This document shows, one piece after another, positions 5,191 to 5,410 of a stretch of DNA of 5,410 nt. Where the stretch lies: contig DAOVVW010000095.1 of NCBI GenBank assembly GCA_030636965.1, forward strand, positions 1-5,410, read 5' to 3'. Numbering within the stretch: position 1 is the stretch's first letter; every line of letters starts with the position of its first letter. The notes under the pieces were generated by a model. It saw only the letters and a list, made by a program, of their open reading frames with translations, did not search any database and was not told the origin of the DNA. Position numbers and translations under genes: made by a program. Origin of the DNA: Pseudomonadota bacterium. Lineage in GTDB: Bacteria > BMS3Abin14.

Positions 5191-5410
5191 ATGGACCACG
5201 GTTTTCTCGATAAATACAGCGATCTGCACAGTCCGGTGCATTCTCTCGATCCCAGGATCAAGGTGGTTGCGGTAATAACATTCATGCTGCTTGTTGTCAG
5301 CACGCCCGCAACAGCCTTCTGGTCCTTCGCTGTCTCGTCCTGCGGGGGCTTGCCCCGCCCGGGCTTCAGGCGAAAGTCGCGATCGAACACTTCCTTGCCC
5401 TTGTGCAGGA
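5191..5410 (+). CDS. nikQ: ECF transporter transmembrane (T) component, NikQ/CbiQ, 5' part only
   Basis: The Q (T) component is the membrane scaffold that couples the ATPase dimer (NikO) to the M protein. The window holds only its first 73 codons. The first 48 or so are typical: MDHGFLDKYS, then HSPVHSLDPRIKVVAV, the standard CbiQ opening, then a first hydrophobic segment at about 28-48. AAGGA (5180-5184), overlapping the nikN stop, is a well-placed Shine-Dalgarno sequence, and the gap to nikN is 9 bases. From about 5335 the frame stays open but reads SSCGGLPRPGFRRKSRSN, polar and Arg-rich, where the family has a second hydrophobic helix. The change coincides with a GC-rich palindromic patch. 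The gene may be frameshifted, interrupted or misassembled here; the window ends before this can be settled. The start and family are secure, the integrity is not. Confidence 0.8.
   Translation, partial: MDHGFLDKYSDLHSPVHSLDPRIKVVAVITFMLLVVSTPATAFWSFAVSSCGGLPRPGFRRKSRSNTSLPLCR
5344..5364. repeat. GC-rich palindromic patch inside nikQ
   Basis: GGGG-CTTG-CCCC (5345-5356) can form a short stem with a CTTG tetraloop, and the adjoining GCCCGGGC (5357-5364) is a perfect palindrome. Composition is sharply more GC-rich than the surrounding operon. It coincides with the point where the NikQ reading frame loses family resemblance. It could be the edge of a small dispersed palindromic element; no second copy is in the window. 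Confidence 0.35.

Noticed and set aside
5178..5390. Minus-strand open frame opposite nikQ
   Set aside because: It is antisense to a convincing NikQ start and Shine-Dalgarno sequence. Only its beginning, over the GC-rich patch, looks protein-like; this is noted as part of the nikQ anomaly, not called as a gene.

Overview
The window reads as ordinary chromosome from a Gram-negative anaerobe or facultative anaerobe, most likely a deltaproteobacterium (Desulfobacterota or a relative). The pointers are moderate GC, mixed codon use, a GTGTTA-N16-TAACAC operator of the type I recall predicted for NikR in deltaproteobacteria, and an intergenic heptad repeat of a style I associate with that group. The placement is an inference; no rRNA or marker gene is present.

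Left part, minus strand: dprA (DNA uptake and recombination mediator, without its usual N-terminal helical domain) lies downstream of rnr (RNase R). Between them are two facing arrays of a 7-base unit (RGTTGWT) that can fold into a 23-bp hairpin. The right array encodes the last codons of rnr. RNase R probably starts at a TTG with a good Shine-Dalgarno sequence, not at the upstream GTG that almost touches the neighbouring tRNA gene.

Centre: a complete tRNA-Leu (anticodon CAG, CCA encoded) is transcribed rightward, divergent from rnr. It is followed by a perfect 10-bp GC-rich hairpin shared with a convergent HAD-family hydrolase gene. The hydrolase carries G in place of the usual second Asp of motif I.

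Right part, plus strand: a transition-metal ECF transporter operon, M component (CbiM/NikM), N component (PDGLE protein) and the start of the Q component. The genes are coupled by a 4-base overlap and a 9-base gap. A near-perfect NikR-type palindrome overlaps a plausible promoter just upstream, so the transporter is best read as a nickel-repressed nickel importer (NikMNQ, with an ATPase NikO expected beyond the window) and not as the cobalt version. The M protein keeps His2 and His67, the metal ligands known from NikM. The Q gene looks normal for about 48 residues and then loses family resemblance at a GC-rich palindromic patch, which may be a frameshift, a small insertion or an assembly problem. 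I see no mobile element, CRISPR array or novel multi-gene system.
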